DNA of 56,319 nucleotides, from positions 1 through 56,319 of the forward strand of contig JACADY010000042.1 in assembly GCA_013389115.1 (NCBI GenBank), written 5' to 3'. This document shows, piece after piece, positions 35,744-44,910 of the stretch. A program made the translations under genes and the position numbers. This stretch comes from Alphaproteobacteria bacterium. Its GTDB lineage: Bacteria; Pseudomonadota; Alphaproteobacteria; Micropepsales; Micropepsaceae. The notes beneath the pieces were generated by a model. The model was not told the origin of the DNA. It was given only the letters and a program-made list of their open reading frames with translations, and made no database searches. The first letter of the stretch is position 1; each line of letters starts with the position of its first letter.

Positions 35744-36999
35744 TCGAGATCGGCGATGATGTCGTCCGCGTCCTCGATGCCGATCGAGAGCCGCACGACT
35801 TCAGGGCCAGCGCCGGCAGCCTTCAGCTGTTCGGGCGAGAGCTGGCGATGGGTCGTCGAGGCGGGATGGATGATGAGGCTGCGCGTATCGCCGACATTGG
35901 CAAGATGGCTGAACAACTTGACTCGATCGACAAGCGCGATGCCTGCGTCATAGCCGCCCTTGACGCCGAAGGTGAAGACGGCGCCCGCGCCCTTGGGACA
36001 GTAGGTGCGGTGGCGATTATAGTTCGGGTCATCGGCAAGGCCGGCATAGGAGACCCAGTCCACCGCCGCATGCTCCTTCAGCCATTTGGCGACCTTCAGC
36101 GCATTGTCGCAGTGCCTTGCCATGCGCAAGGGCAGGGTCTCGATGCCCGTCAGGATCATGAAGGCGTTGAAGGGCGAGATGGCGGGTCCAAGGTCACGCA
36201 GGCCCAGCACGCGGCAGGCAATGGCGAAGGCCATGTTGCCGAAAGTCTCATGCAGGCGCATGCCGTGATAGGAGGCGCAAGGCTCGGACAGGGTAGGGAA
36301 CTTCCGCGATGCCGACCAATTGAAGCTGCCGCCGTCGATGATCACGCCACCGATCGAGTTGCCATGGCCGCCCAGGAACTTGGTCATCGAATGCACGACG
36401 ACGTCGGCGCCATGCTCAAAGGGCCGGATGAGATAGGGGGTTGCGAGCGTGTTGTCGACGATGAGGGGTATGCCCGCTTCCCTCGCGATGCCGGCCACGG
36501 CGCGGATATCGGTGATGATGCCGCCGGGGTTGGCGATGCTTTCGATGAATATCGCCTTCGTCTTCGGCGTCAAAGCCTTCCTGAAGCTTTCTGGATCCGT
36601 CGCATCGGCCCAATGCACCGTCCAGCCGAATTTCTTGAAGGAATGCGCGAACTGATTGACGGAGCCGCCATAGAGCTGGCGCGCGGCAACGAAGTCATCC
36701 CCCGTTTCCATCAACGCATGGGCGATGATCATCTGTGCCGCGTGGCCACTTGCGACCGCAAGGGCGGCCGTGCCGCCCTCCAGCGCGGCCATGCGCTCCT
36801 CCAGCACGGCCTGGGTCGGATTGCCGATGCGGGTATAGATATTGCCGAAGGTCTGAAGGTTGAAGAGCGCCGCGGCGTGGTCGGCGCTGTCGAACACATA
36901 GGACGTGGTCTGATAAATGGGTGTCGCGCGCGCGCCCGTCGCGGGATCGGGGCTCGCGCCCGCGTGCACCGATAGCGTGCTGAAACCATAATCGCTCAT
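35725..36999 (-). CDS. metY: O-acetylhomoserine aminocarboxypropyltransferase (sulfhydrylase)
   Basis: PLP enzyme making homocysteine from O-acetylhomoserine and sulfide. The 424-aa length and motifs [32 protein letters not shown] and the PLP-lysine segment [18 protein letters not shown] fit MetY rather than MetZ. The [15 protein letters not shown] end is typical. It overlaps the CoA-binding protein gene by 4 bp (ATGA), so it is third in an operon with that gene and the enoyl-CoA hydratase. I found no SAM-II riboswitch immediately upstream, as expected for an internal gene. Confidence 0.96.
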   Translation of the reverse strand: MSDYGFSTLSVHAGASPDPATGARATPIYQTTSYVFDSADHAAALFNLQTFGNIYTRIGNPTQAVLEERMAALEGGTAALAVASGHAAQMIIAHALMETGDDFVAARQLYGGSVNQFAHSFKKFGWTVHWADATDPESFRKALTPKTKAIFIESIANPGGIITDIRAVAGIAREAGIPLIVDNTLATPYLIRPFEHGADVVVHSMTKFLGGHGNSIGGVIIDGGSFNWSASRKFPTLSEPCASYHGMRLHETFGNMAFAIACRVLGLRDLGPAISPFNAFMILTGIETLPLRMARHCDNALKVAKWLKEHAAVDWVSYAGLADDPNYNRHRTYCPKGAGAVFTFGVKGGYDAGIALVDRVKLFSHLANVGDTRSLIIHPASTTHRQLSPEQLKAAGAGPEVVRLSIGIEDADDIIADLDQALRD

Positions 37000-37547
37000 A
37001 GCTGTCCCTTCCCTTGGCCGAGCGCATTGCGCGAGAGCGCGCCACGACCGGCGCCCAACGGCTTGCGCTTGTTGTCGATGATCCGGCGATTGACGCCCAT
37101 GAAACCGATATCGCCGCAGAGCCGCCCATACTCGATCTTCGGGCAGCGGTCCATGACGACTTTGAAGCCCGCGGCCTCGGCGCGCGCGGCGGCTTCGTGG
37201 TTGATGACCGTGAGCTGCATCCAGACAACCGAGGCGCAGAGTTTCTCCTTCAGGCGGATGACCTCATCGATGATCTCGCCGGCCGCCTCGGACGAGCGAA
37301 AGATGTCCACCATGTCGACAGGCACGGGGATGTCGGCGAGCGAGGCATAGACCTTCTCGCCCAGGATCTCTTCTTCCTTCGCTGCGGGATTGACCGGAAT
37401 GATGCGAAAACCCTTTTCCTGAAGATATTTCATCGCGAACCAGGAGGGGCGGATCTGGTTCGCCGAAGCACCCACCATCGCGATCGTCTTTACCGAACGC
37501 AGGATGCCCGCGATGTAGTCTTCCGAGTAGGTGAGGGGAGATGACAT
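36996..37547 (-). CDS. CoA-binding (YccU-like) protein
   Basis: A 183-aa Rossmann-fold CoA-binding domain protein. It has KTIAMVGASANQIRPSWFAMKYL, FRIIPVNPAAKEEEILGEKVYASLADIP, VDMVDIFRSSEAAGEI and the terminal VMDRCPKIEYGRLCG. Relatives bind CoA but have no settled reaction. ATG 37547 starts one base after the enoyl-CoA hydratase stop, so it overrides an upstream ATG at 37610 inside that gene. The metY start overlaps its stop. Confidence 0.92.
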   Translation of the reverse strand: MSSPLTYSEDYIAGILRSVKTIAMVGASANQIRPSWFAMKYLQEKGFRIIPVNPAAKEEEILGEKVYASLADIPVPVDMVDIFRSSEAAGEIIDEVIRLKEKLCASVVWMQLTVINHEAAARAEAAGFKVVMDRCPKIEYGRLCGDIGFMGVNRRIIDNKRKPLGAGRGALSRNALGQGKGQL

Positions 37548-37548
37548 T

Positions 37549-38346
37549 TCAGGCGTCCTTCCAGGTGGGCTCGCGCTTTTCGATGAAGGCTGAAATGCCT
37601 TCCTGCGCATCCGCGCTCAGCATGTTGCGCGCCATGACCTCGCTTGCGATCGCATAGGCTTCGGCGAGCGGCTTGTCGATCTGCTGATAAAAGGCGCGCT
37701 TGCCGATGGCAATCGTGTGGGCGGATTTGGCGGCGATGCGCTCGGCAAGCTGGCCGACCGTCTCTTCCAATGCGGCTTCGGCCACCACCCGATTGACAAG
37801 GCCGATGCGCTCAGCCTCCCTGGCCTCGATCATGTCGCCCGAGAGCAGCATTTCCATCGCGTGCTTGCGCGTCACATTGCGGGTGAGGGCGACCATGGGG
37901 GTTGAACAGAAGAGGCCGATATTGACGCCGGGGGTCGCAAATTTCGCGCCCTCGGACGCAACGGCCAGGTCGCAGGTGGCGACTAGCTGGCAGCCGGCCG
38001 CAGTCGCGATGCCGTTGACGGCGGCGATCACGGGCTGGGGCGCCTCGCCGAGCGTCTGCATCATGCGGCTGCACTTTGCAAAGAGGCTGTCGAAATAGGC
38101 CTTCCCCCGGTCCGCATCCGCCCAGTGCGCGGTCATTTCCTTAAGGTCGTGCCCGGCGCAGAATGCCGGCCCCAGGGCCTTCAGCACGATCACGCGGACG
38201 GCGCGGTCCTCGGCCGCCGCCGTCACCGCATCCTCTATCGCCGCCATTAAGGCTTCGCTCAAGGCGTTGCGCTGGGCCGGCCGGTTCATGGTCAGTGTCA
38301 AAACGCCTGAATTGGACAGGCTTTGCAGCAGCACGGGCATCGTCAT
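37549..38346 (-). CDS. Enoyl-CoA hydratase/isomerase family protein
   Basis: A 265-aa crotonase. The oxyanion motifs are [11 protein letters not shown] and [20 protein letters not shown], and [15 protein letters not shown] is the usual N-terminal block. It resembles the ECHDC3-type group; the substrate is not clear. ATG 38346 has a GGAAGGAAGAG leader. It is first in the operon with the CoA-binding protein and metY, divergent from rplM. Confidence 0.92.
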   Translation of the reverse strand: MTMPVLLQSLSNSGVLTLTMNRPAQRNALSEALMAAIEDAVTAAAEDRAVRVIVLKALGPAFCAGHDLKEMTAHWADADRGKAYFDSLFAKCSRMMQTLGEAPQPVIAAVNGIATAAGCQLVATCDLAVASEGAKFATPGVNIGLFCSTPMVALTRNVTRKHAMEMLLSGDMIEAREAERIGLVNRVVAEAALEETVGQLAERIAAKSAHTIAIGKRAFYQQIDKPLAEAYAIASEVMARNMLSADAQEGISAFIEKREPTWKDA

Positions 38347-38419
38347 TGGTTCTCTTCCTTCCTCGGAGAAGCCTATAGCATGCAGCGCGGCGGGGGGCAC
38401 GACGGTGCTACGGTTTTAC

Positions 38420-38433
38420 GGTAACATGTTACC
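38420..38433. promoter_or_regulatory. Perfect 14-bp palindrome between divergent genes
   Basis: GGTAACATGTTACC is fully self-complementary and sits 74 bp upstream of the enoyl-CoA hydratase start and 47 bp before the rplM -35. It looks like an operator for a dimeric regulator, possibly TetR- or GntR-type. The regulator is not identified. Confidence 0.5.
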
Positions 38434-38479
38434 ACATCGTCCAAGCTCAATGTTTTCCTCAGGTTTCTCGCGATTTTTC

Positions 38480-38508
38480 TTGACGCAGAGTGGCGCAGGT
38501 CTTATCCG
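38480..38508 (+). promoter_or_regulatory. Sigma-70-type promoter for rplM-rpsI
   Basis: TTGACG at 38480-38485 and TATCCG at 38503-38508 with a 17-bp spacer, 38 bp upstream of the rplM ATG. The -35 and spacing are good; the -10 is moderate. Confidence 0.6.
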
Positions 38509-38545
38509 ACAGCTCCTGAATTCGATGTCCCAGCGGGAATGCACC

Positions 38546-39007
38546 ATGAAGACCTATTCCGCCAAGGCGTCGGAGATCGAGAAGAAGTGGATCCTGATCG
38601 ACGCCCAAGGGCTTGTCGTGGGGCGCCTCGCTTCCATCATCGCGCTCCGGCTCAAGGGCAAACACAAGCCTACCTACACGCCTCACATGGATTGCGGCGA
38701 CAACGTCATCGTGATCAATGCCGAGAAGGTGGTGTTCACGGGCAACAAACTCAAGAAGAAGACCTATTACTGGCATACGGGCCATATCGGCGGCATCAAG
38801 GAGCGCACCGCGGAGAAGATCCTTGGCGGTAAGTATCCTGAGCGCGTCGTCATCAAGGCGGTCGAGCGCATGATCGATCGCAGCCCCCTGGGGCGCCAGC
38901 AGATGAGCAATCTGCGCGTCTACAAGGGCGACAAGCACCCGCATGAGGCCCAGCAGCCCGCGGTGCTCAATGTCAAAGCCATGAACCGTAAGAATTCGGG
39001 AGTTTGA
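38546..39007 (+). CDS. rplM: 50S ribosomal protein L13
   Basis: Large-subunit assembly protein of 153 aa. It begins [20 protein letters not shown] and contains [40 protein letters not shown] and [21 protein letters not shown]. The open frame runs back to 38267, but ATG 38546 is the family start. rpsI follows 4 bp later, the conserved pair. Confidence 0.98.
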   Translation: MKTYSAKASEIEKKWILIDAQGLVVGRLASIIALRLKGKHKPTYTPHMDCGDNVIVINAEKVVFTGNKLKKKTYYWHTGHIGGIKERTAEKILGGKYPERVVIKAVERMIDRSPLGRQQMSNLRVYKGDKHPHEAQQPAVLNVKAMNRKNSGV

Positions 39008-39011
39008 TCCG

Positions 39012-39509
39012 ATGGCGGGCGATATTCGCAAACTCTCCAATCTGCGCTCCGGCCTTGTGAAGGCGAAGCGCGAGGGCGAGCCTGAGACCGCCGAAGAGGC
39101 CGAGAAGCCCAAGCTCGACAAGCTCGGCCGCGCCTATGCGACCGGAAAGCGCAAGAACGCGGTCGCCCGCGTCTGGGTGAAGCGCGGCAAGGGCGCCATC
39201 ACGATCAACGGGCGCGAGGAAGGCGTCTATTTCGCCCGTCCGGTGCTTCGTCTCCTCATCCATCAACCGCTGCTCATCACCAACCGTGAGGGGCAGTACG
39301 ATGTCATGATCACGGTGAATGGCGGCGGGCTTTCGGGCCAGGCGGGCGCGGTGCGCCACGGGCTATCAAAGGCCTTGACGCTGCACGAGCCGGAGCTGCG
39401 CTCCATCCTGAAAAAGGTCGGCTTCCTCACCCGCGACAGCCGCGTCGTCGAGCGCAAGAAGTATGGCCGCGCCAAGGCGCGCCGCAGCTTCCAGTTCTCG
39501 AAGCGTTAA
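39012..39509 (+). CDS. rpsI: 30S ribosomal protein S9
   Basis: Small-subunit protein of 165 aa. The core starts at [20 protein letters not shown], then [19 protein letters not shown] and the basic end [15 protein letters not shown], whose last residues reach the decoding site. The ~35-residue N-terminal extension rich in Glu/Lys is common in alphaproteobacteria. A strong terminator follows. Confidence 0.98.
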   Translation: MAGDIRKLSNLRSGLVKAKREGEPETAEEAEKPKLDKLGRAYATGKRKNAVARVWVKRGKGAITINGREEGVYFARPVLRLLIHQPLLITNREGQYDVMITVNGGGLSGQAGAVRHGLSKALTLHEPELRSILKKVGFLTRDSRVVERKKYGRAKARRSFQFSKR

Positions 39510-39538
39510 GCGTCCCTTTCAGATCCTGTATGCTCAAG

Positions 39539-39563
39539 GGGCGCCAAAGCGGCGCCCCTTTTT
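39539..39563 (+). terminator. Rho-independent terminator after rpsI
   Basis: GGGCGCC (39539-39545), loop AAAGC, GGCGCCC (39551-39557), then a CTTTTTC run. Strong 7-bp GC stem plus U tract. Confidence 0.9.
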
Positions 39564-39581
39564 CTTGACCGGGTGAAGGCC

Positions 39582-40505
39582 ATGCACAAGCCAGTCATTT
39601 TCATCGACGGCGAAGCCGGTACGACGGGATTGCAAATCCGCCAACGTCTCGCGCGCGAGGACAGCGTGCGCGTCATCAGCGTCGCGCCGGAACTGCGCAA
39701 GGACGCACGAGCGCGCGAGGCGATGATGCGCGAGGCGGACCTTGTGATCCTGTGCCTGCCGGATGATGCTGCAAAGGAAGCGGTGGCCATGGCGCTTGGG
39801 CTTGGCGCGGAGGCGCCGAAGATCCTCGATGCGTCAAGCGCGCACCGGGTCGATCCGGCCTTTGTCTATGGGTTTCCTGAAATGGCCGAGGGGCAGGGCG
39901 CGCATATCGCCCATGCCAAGCTCGTCTCCAATCCGGGCTGCTACCCCACGGGTGCCATCGCCCTCATCCGGCCGCTCGTCGAGGCCGGCGTGATCCCGCC
40001 TGATCATCCCCTCACCATCAACGCGGTCAGCGGCTATACGGGCGGTGGCAAGGCGATGATCGCCGCGCATGAGGAGGGCAACGCGCCGCCCTTCGAGCTT
40101 TACGGCCTGTCGCTGCAGCACAAGCATCTGCCCGAGATCCAGCACTATTCGCGCCTAACACGGCGGCCGATCTTCGTGCCCTCGGTCGGTTCCTACGCGC
40201 AAGGCATGCTCGTCAGCGTGCCGCTTCATCTCGATACGCTGCCCGGGCGGCCCGATGCGGGCGCGATCGAGGAAATCCTCGCCCGGCGCTATGCGGCAAG
40301 CGCTTACGTGAACGTGATCCGCTCGCCGCTCACCGTCTCCGACCGGCTGGAGCCCGAAGCCGTCAACAACACGAATGTCGCTGAATTGCGAGTCTTCGCG
40401 CACCCGACACTGCCCCAGGCGGTGCTGGTCGCGCAGCTCGACAATCTCGGCAAGGGGGCATCGGGCGCGGCCGTCCAGAACCTGAAACTGATGCTCCATG
40501 TCTGA
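39582..40505 (+). CDS. argC: N-acetyl-gamma-glutamyl-phosphate reductase, type 2
   Basis: Reduces N-acetylglutamyl phosphate in arginine synthesis. The 307-aa protein is of the shorter AGPR_2 class. It starts [20 protein letters not shown], has the nucleophile in [17 protein letters not shown], and [14 protein letters not shown] plus the His in [17 protein letters not shown] 39582 has GTGAAGG upstream; a GTG three codons earlier would consume that site. The PaiB-like gene starts inside its last codons. Confidence 0.95.
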   Translation: MHKPVIFIDGEAGTTGLQIRQRLAREDSVRVISVAPELRKDARAREAMMREADLVILCLPDDAAKEAVAMALGLGAEAPKILDASSAHRVDPAFVYGFPEMAEGQGAHIAHAKLVSNPGCYPTGAIALIRPLVEAGVIPPDHPLTINAVSGYTGGGKAMIAAHEEGNAPPFELYGLSLQHKHLPEIQHYSRLTRRPIFVPSVGSYAQGMLVSVPLHLDTLPGRPDAGAIEEILARRYAASAYVNVIRSPLTVSDRLEPEAVNNTNVAELRVFAHPTLPQAVLVAQLDNLGKGASGAAVQNLKLMLHV

Positions 40506-41136
40506 GATGCCCCGGCACTACCAGGCGCCCTATGCCCGGATGACCTCGCAAGAAGAGGTCCTTCGCTTTGCCAGGGCGCGCGCGTTCGCCACCATTGTCG
40601 CTGTTGAGCAAGACGCGCCGCTCATCGCTCATGCGCCTGTCATTTGGGTGGACGGGTCATTCCGATTTCATCTCGCGCGTGGCAATCCCGTGCTTTCCCA
40701 CGCAGAGGCCGGAGGAAGGCTGACGCTAATCTTCGCTGGACCGGACGCCTATATCTCACCGGACTGGTATGAAAGCGCCGATATGGTGCCCACCTGGAAC
40801 TATGTGCGCGCGATTGCGGCGGGGCGCTCGCGCATGCTCTCCAGAGAGGAATTGCGATCGCAGATCGACGGCTTGAGCGCCATTCAGGAAGAAGCGCTGC
40901 GGCCCAAGGCGCCATGGACCTCCGCCAAGATGACGCCTGCAAGGCTGGAAGCTTTGCTTGGCGGCATTGGCGGGGTGAGCGTTGAGGCGGAAGAAGTCAC
41001 CGGAATCGCCAAGCTTTCGCAAAACCGGACGGAGGCAGATCGGGCAGGCGCGATCGCCGGATTACGCCGGCGCGGCGATGCCCTTTCGCTTGCCATCGCC
41101 GAGGCGATGGAGCGGGGCGGGGCTATTTCATCTTGA
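40498..41136 (+). CDS. FMN-binding PaiB-like protein
   Basis: A 212-aa member of the FMN_bind_2/PaiB family; B. subtilis PaiB represses sporulation and protease genes, but most relatives are uncharacterised. Characteristic blocks are [23 protein letters not shown] (split in relatives), [39 protein letters not shown] and [13 protein letters not shown]. The C-terminus has [21 protein letters not shown]. The ATG overlaps the argC end by 8 bp. Its end overlaps the phaC end by 14 bp on the other strand. Confidence 0.93.
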   Translation: MSEMPRHYQAPYARMTSQEEVLRFARARAFATIVAVEQDAPLIAHAPVIWVDGSFRFHLARGNPVLSHAEAGGRLTLIFAGPDAYISPDWYESADMVPTWNYVRAIAAGRSRMLSREELRSQIDGLSAIQEEALRPKAPWTSAKMTPARLEALLGGIGGVSVEAEEVTGIAKLSQNRTEADRAGAIAGLRRRGDALSLAIAEAMERGGAISS

Positions 41137-42964
41137 CGTAGGAACCGGGTGCGTCCTCGACGACGCTCAACCCGAGATCGCCCGGAACGCGCGCCTTGAC
41201 CTTTTCGCCCGAGCGCTCGCGCAGCCACTCTTCCCACATCGGCCACCAGGAACCCGGTGTTTCCTTCGCGCTCTTCCACCATTGGTCCAGCGTCGCGGGC
41301 ATGTGCGCGTTCGTCCAGTGCTGGTACTTCTTCGCCGCCGGATGGTTGATGACGCCGGCGATATGGCCGGAGCCCGCCACGATGAAGTTAACGGGGCCGC
41401 CGAACAGCTTGGTGGCCTTGTAGACCGATGCCATGGGCGCGATATGGTCGTCGCGCGAGGATTGCAGGAAAATGGGCACCTTCACCTTGCTCAAGTCGAG
41501 CTTGGTATCCCCCAGCACCATCTCGCCCTTGGCCAAGCTGTTGCGCATGTAGCATTCGCGCAAATAGAACAGATGCATGCGATGCGGCATGCGGGTTGCG
41601 TCCGCGTTCCAATAGAGAAGGTCGAAGGGAACAGGCTCACGCCCCATCAGGTAGTTGTTGACGACAAAGGACCAGATGAGGTCGTTCGAGCGCAGCATGT
41701 TGAAGGTCTGCGCCATGGCCGAGCCCTCAAGGTATCCGCCCGCCTCCTGCATCTGCTGTTCGAGGCGCTCGAGCTGTTCCTCGTCGATGAAAACCTGGAG
41801 ATCGCCCGCCTCGGTGAAGTCGATCTGGGCGGCGAAGAAGGTCGCCGATTGCACGCGGTTGCGCTTGTGTGCGGCCATGTGGGCGAGCGTCGCCCCCAGA
41901 AGCGTACCGCCGATGCAATAGCCGATGGTGTTGGGATCCTTGACGCCTGTCGCCTTTTCTACAGCGTCGATCGCGGCATAGATGCCTTCGTTCATGTAAT
42001 CTTCGAAGGTCTTCTCGGCCAGACGCTTGTCAGGGTTCACCCAGGACGCGACGAATACCGTATAGCCCTGTTGCGTCATCCAGCGGACGAAGGAGTTCTC
42101 GGGCCGCAGGTCGAGGATGTAGTATTTGTTGATCCAGGGCGGGAAGATCAGCAATGGCCGCTCATATACTTCGTCCGTCGCCGGCATGTATTGGATGAGC
42201 TGCATCAGCTCATTCTGAAAGACGACCTTGCCAGGGCTGAGCGCGATGTTGCGGCCGATCTCAAACTTGTCGAAGTCGGTTTGCGCAATGGTGAGCTTAC
42301 CCTTGCCGCGCTCGAGATCCTCCAGAAGATTGCCAAGGCCGCGCACGAGGTTCTCGCCGTTGCTGCGCAAGGTCTCTTTGAGGACTTCCGGATTGGTCAG
42401 CGCGAAGTTCGAAGGCGAAATCGCGTCGGCAAACTGCTTGGTGAAGAAATCCAGTTTTTTGCGGGTTTTCGCATCAAGGCCGTCCACCTCCTGAACCGTA
42501 TTGTGCAGCCAGCGGGAGGTGAGCAGATAACTCTGCTTGATGAAATCGAAGACGGCATATTCCTGCCACTCGGCCGCCTTGAAGCGCTTGTCGCCCGGCA
42601 AAGGCTTTATGACGGGCTCAACCTCCTCGCCCGACAGACGGCGGACCGTGCTCTCCCAGAGCGACCAGTAATCCTTCCATAGGCGAAAATGGGCATCGAG
42701 GGCCTGTTTGGGATTGCCAATGAGCCGCGTTCCCAACTCCATCAAGGCCCCCGCCACATTCATCGGATCGATGGGGGCGAGGTCCCGCGGGTCCTTGTTG
42801 CGGGCCAGGAATTCGGTCACGAGGCGCTGAGATTGGCTCAGCGCCATCATCAGATTGCGGCCGAATTCTGCCGGGTCGGGTACCGGGAAAGCGCTGGCGT
42901 CGGGCTTGTCGCCGGTCTTCGCGTCCGAGCCGGGTTTCCTGGCTTCGTCGTTGTATTTCTGCAT
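41123..42964 (-). CDS. phaC: Class I poly(3-hydroxyalkanoate) synthase
   Basis: Polymerises (R)-3-hydroxyacyl-CoA into storage polyester. The 613-aa protein has the N-terminal PhaC domain (DYWSLWESTVRRL) and an alpha/beta-hydrolase core. The lipase-like box is GYCIGGTLLG with catalytic Cys; Asp is in SSRDDHIAPM and His in GSGHIAGVINHP. FPPWINKYYILDLRPENSFVR is the class I signature. ATG 42964 gives MQKYNDEARKPG; an upstream frame to 43117 has no homology. No phaA, phaB or phasin lies beside it here. Confidence 0.97.
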   Translation of the reverse strand: MQKYNDEARKPGSDAKTGDKPDASAFPVPDPAEFGRNLMMALSQSQRLVTEFLARNKDPRDLAPIDPMNVAGALMELGTRLIGNPKQALDAHFRLWKDYWSLWESTVRRLSGEEVEPVIKPLPGDKRFKAAEWQEYAVFDFIKQSYLLTSRWLHNTVQEVDGLDAKTRKKLDFFTKQFADAISPSNFALTNPEVLKETLRSNGENLVRGLGNLLEDLERGKGKLTIAQTDFDKFEIGRNIALSPGKVVFQNELMQLIQYMPATDEVYERPLLIFPPWINKYYILDLRPENSFVRWMTQQGYTVFVASWVNPDKRLAEKTFEDYMNEGIYAAIDAVEKATGVKDPNTIGYCIGGTLLGATLAHMAAHKRNRVQSATFFAAQIDFTEAGDLQVFIDEEQLERLEQQMQEAGGYLEGSAMAQTFNMLRSNDLIWSFVVNNYLMGREPVPFDLLYWNADATRMPHRMHLFYLRECYMRNSLAKGEMVLGDTKLDLSKVKVPIFLQSSRDDHIAPMASVYKATKLFGGPVNFIVAGSGHIAGVINHPAAKKYQHWTNAHMPATLDQWWKSAKETPGSWWPMWEEWLRERSGEKVKARVPGDLGLSVVEDAPGSYVKMK

Positions 42965-43115
42965 GACACAACGTGTTTTTGGTTTCTCCCTGAGACTAGG
43001 CATAGCGCCTTCCGCCGCGAATTTGCAAGGATGGGTTGGCGAAAACCGGCCATTGCGCCAAGATGCTGCAAGGGGCATAAATCGGGCCCTGTTCAGGGTT
43101 ATCGGAGTTTCGCCC

Positions 43116-43556
43116 ATGCTGGTTCACCGGCCGCTCCTGTTGATCGGTGCCGCAATCGCCGTCTTATCGCTGGCCGCCTGCTCGTCGATCGAGCGGGGCT
43201 ATGACAGCGTGTTCGGCGGCGATGCCGCGCCTGCTCCCAGCGATTCGGGCACGGCGTCCGCGCCGCCGCCGGGTTCGGCGACGGCGACCGAAGTGGGCAA
43301 GGATGGTTATCCAAATCTTGCAACCGTGCCGGCCCGTCCCGAAGCGACACGCAACGAGGCCGAGCGCCAGCAGATCGTCGAGGGGCTGGTCGCGGACAAG
43401 GCGCGGGCCCAGTATTCGGCCGAGCAATTGCGCGGGGGCGAGGATGTCGCCGCGCCGCCGCCGGCGAACAACCCGGCCACGGCGAAGGCGCCAGCCGCTC
43501 CAACGGAGCCGGCAGCCGAAGCCGCCACGCCGGCCCCCGGTCCGACAACGCCCTAA
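43116..43556 (+). CDS. Proline/alanine-rich lipoprotein
   Basis: A 146-aa putative lipoprotein with signal peptide LLLIGAAIAVLSLAACSS, whose LAAC lipobox makes Cys22 the lipidation site. A Ser/Pro/Ala linker leads to a short helix-forming block (YPNLATVPARPEATRNEAER, QQIVEGLVADKARAQY), then a Pro/Ala tail. The YPNLATVPxRP motif recurs in alphaproteobacterial lipoproteins of unknown function. It is divergent from phaC across 151 bp. Confidence 0.82.
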   Translation: MLVHRPLLLIGAAIAVLSLAACSSIERGYDSVFGGDAAPAPSDSGTASAPPPGSATATEVGKDGYPNLATVPARPEATRNEAERQQIVEGLVADKARAQYSAEQLRGGEDVAAPPPANNPATAKAPAAPTEPAAEAATPAPGPTTP

Positions 43557-43624
43557 AAAGGGCATCTGACGGCCGGATATCAGCCTCGCCTCCGCTTCAG
43601 TGGCGGGAAGGCGCGAGAGGCGCT

Positions 43625-43660
43625 AAAGCTGCGTACAATCACAAAGCTGCATACAATCAT
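43625..43660. repeat. Tandem 18-bp repeat upstream of the aminotransferase
   Basis: AAAGCTGCGTACAATCAC is followed immediately by AAAGCTGCATACAATCAT, two mismatches in 18. A partial ACAATCAT recurs at 43681-43688 over the start codon. It may be a regulator site or a replication slip. Confidence 0.7.
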
Positions 43661-43686
43661 TCTGACATGTCGACCCCAGCACAATC

Positions 43687-44910
43687 ATGACGCCCGAATT
43701 TCATCGTATCCGCCGGCTGCCGCCTTATGTCTTTGAAGAGGTCAACCGCCTGAAGGCCAAGGCGCGTGCCCGGGGCGATGACATCATCGATTTCGGCATG
43801 GGCAATCCCGACATGCCCACGCCAAAACACATCGTCGACAAGCTGGTCGAGACGGTGCAGGACCCCAAGGCGCACCGCTATTCGGCCTCGCGCGGCATTC
43901 AGGGCCTGCGCAAGGCGATCGCGGCCTATTATGCGCGTCGGTTCGAGGTCAAGCTGAACCCCGATAGCGAGGTCATCGCGACGCTGGGCTCGAAAGAGGG
44001 CTTTGCCAATCTGGCACAGGCGATCTCGGCGCCGGGCGATGTCATTCTCGTTCCCAATCCGGCCTATCCGATCCATGCCTTTGGCTTCATTCTGGCCGGG
44101 GCGGTCATCCGCCATGTGCCGGCAACGAGCCCCGAGGAATTTCTCAGCCGTCTCGACCAGGCCGCGCGCCATTCGGTTCCAACACCCTCGGCGGTCGTCG
44201 TCAGCTATCCCTCAAATCCCACGGCGCAGGTTGTCGGTCTCGACTTCTACAAGGAGATCCTTGCCTTCGCCGAGCGGCGGGACCTCTTGATCCTCTCTGA
44301 TCTTGCCTATGCGGAGATCTATTTCGACGGTAATCCGCCGCCCTCGATGCTGCAGGTGCCGGGCGCCAAGTCCCGCACGATCGAATTCAACTCGCTCTCG
44401 AAGACCTATGCGATGCCAGGATGGCGCATGGGCTTTGCCGCGGGGAGCGAGCGGCTCGTCTCGGCCCTTTCGCGGATCAAGTCCTATCTCGACTATGGCG
44501 CCTTCACGCCCGTGCAGGTGGCGGCGGCGGCGGCGCTCAATGGACCTCAGGATTGCGTGGATGAGATCCGCGCGACCTACAAGGCGCGGCGCGATGTCTT
44601 GTGCGATGCGATGGGGCGGGCCGGGTGGGAGATACCCGTTCCCCCGGCGAGCATGTTCGCCTGGGCGCCCATTCCCGCCGCCCTTTCCCATGTGGGTTCG
44701 CTCGAATTTTCCAAAATGCTGCTGGAACACGCCAAGGTCGCGGTTGCGCCGGGGCTTGGCTTTGGCGAATACGGCGAAGGCCATGTGCGCATCGCGCTTG
44801 TCGAGAACGAACAGCGCATCCGCCAGGCCGCGCGCAACGTTAAGAAATTCCTTGCTCAGTTCGGCAGCAACAGCGCCGCGTCGCCGGCCAAGGCGGATGC
44901 TTCATCATGA
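43687..44910 (+). CDS. Class I/II aminotransferase, AlaC/DapL-like
   Basis: PLP aminotransferase of 407 aa. Motifs are IDFGMGNPDMPTPKHIVDKL, HRYSASRGIQGLRKAIAAYY, VSYPSNPTAQV, and the PLP lysine in NSLSKTYAMPGWRMGFAAGS. The sequence is like alanine or LL-diaminopimelate aminotransferases that precede hom in many alphaproteobacteria. It may feed amino groups into the aspartate family. It overlaps hom by 4 bp. Exact substrate is uncertain. Confidence 0.92.
   Translation: MTPEFHRIRRLPPYVFEEVNRLKAKARARGDDIIDFGMGNPDMPTPKHIVDKLVETVQDPKAHRYSASRGIQGLRKAIAAYYARRFEVKLNPDSEVIATLGSKEGFANLAQAISAPGDVILVPNPAYPIHAFGFILAGAVIRHVPATSPEEFLSRLDQAARHSVPTPSAVVVSYPSNPTAQVVGLDFYKEILAFAERRDLLILSDLAYAEIYFDGNPPPSMLQVPGAKSRTIEFNSLSKTYAMPGWRMGFAAGSERLVSALSRIKSYLDYGAFTPVQVAAAAALNGPQDCVDEIRATYKARRDVLCDAMGRAGWEIPVPPASMFAWAPIPAALSHVGSLEFSKMLLEHAKVAVAPGLGFGEYGEGHVRIALVENEQRIRQAARNVKKFLAQFGSNSAASPAKADASS

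Noticed and set aside
37000..37060. SAM-II riboswitch before metY
   Set aside because: metY starts inside the preceding gene's stop codon; there is no leader to hold one.
40982..42682. A 566-aa plus-strand frame opposite phaC
   Set aside because: Antisense of a well-supported PHA synthase; no domain and no ribosome site.
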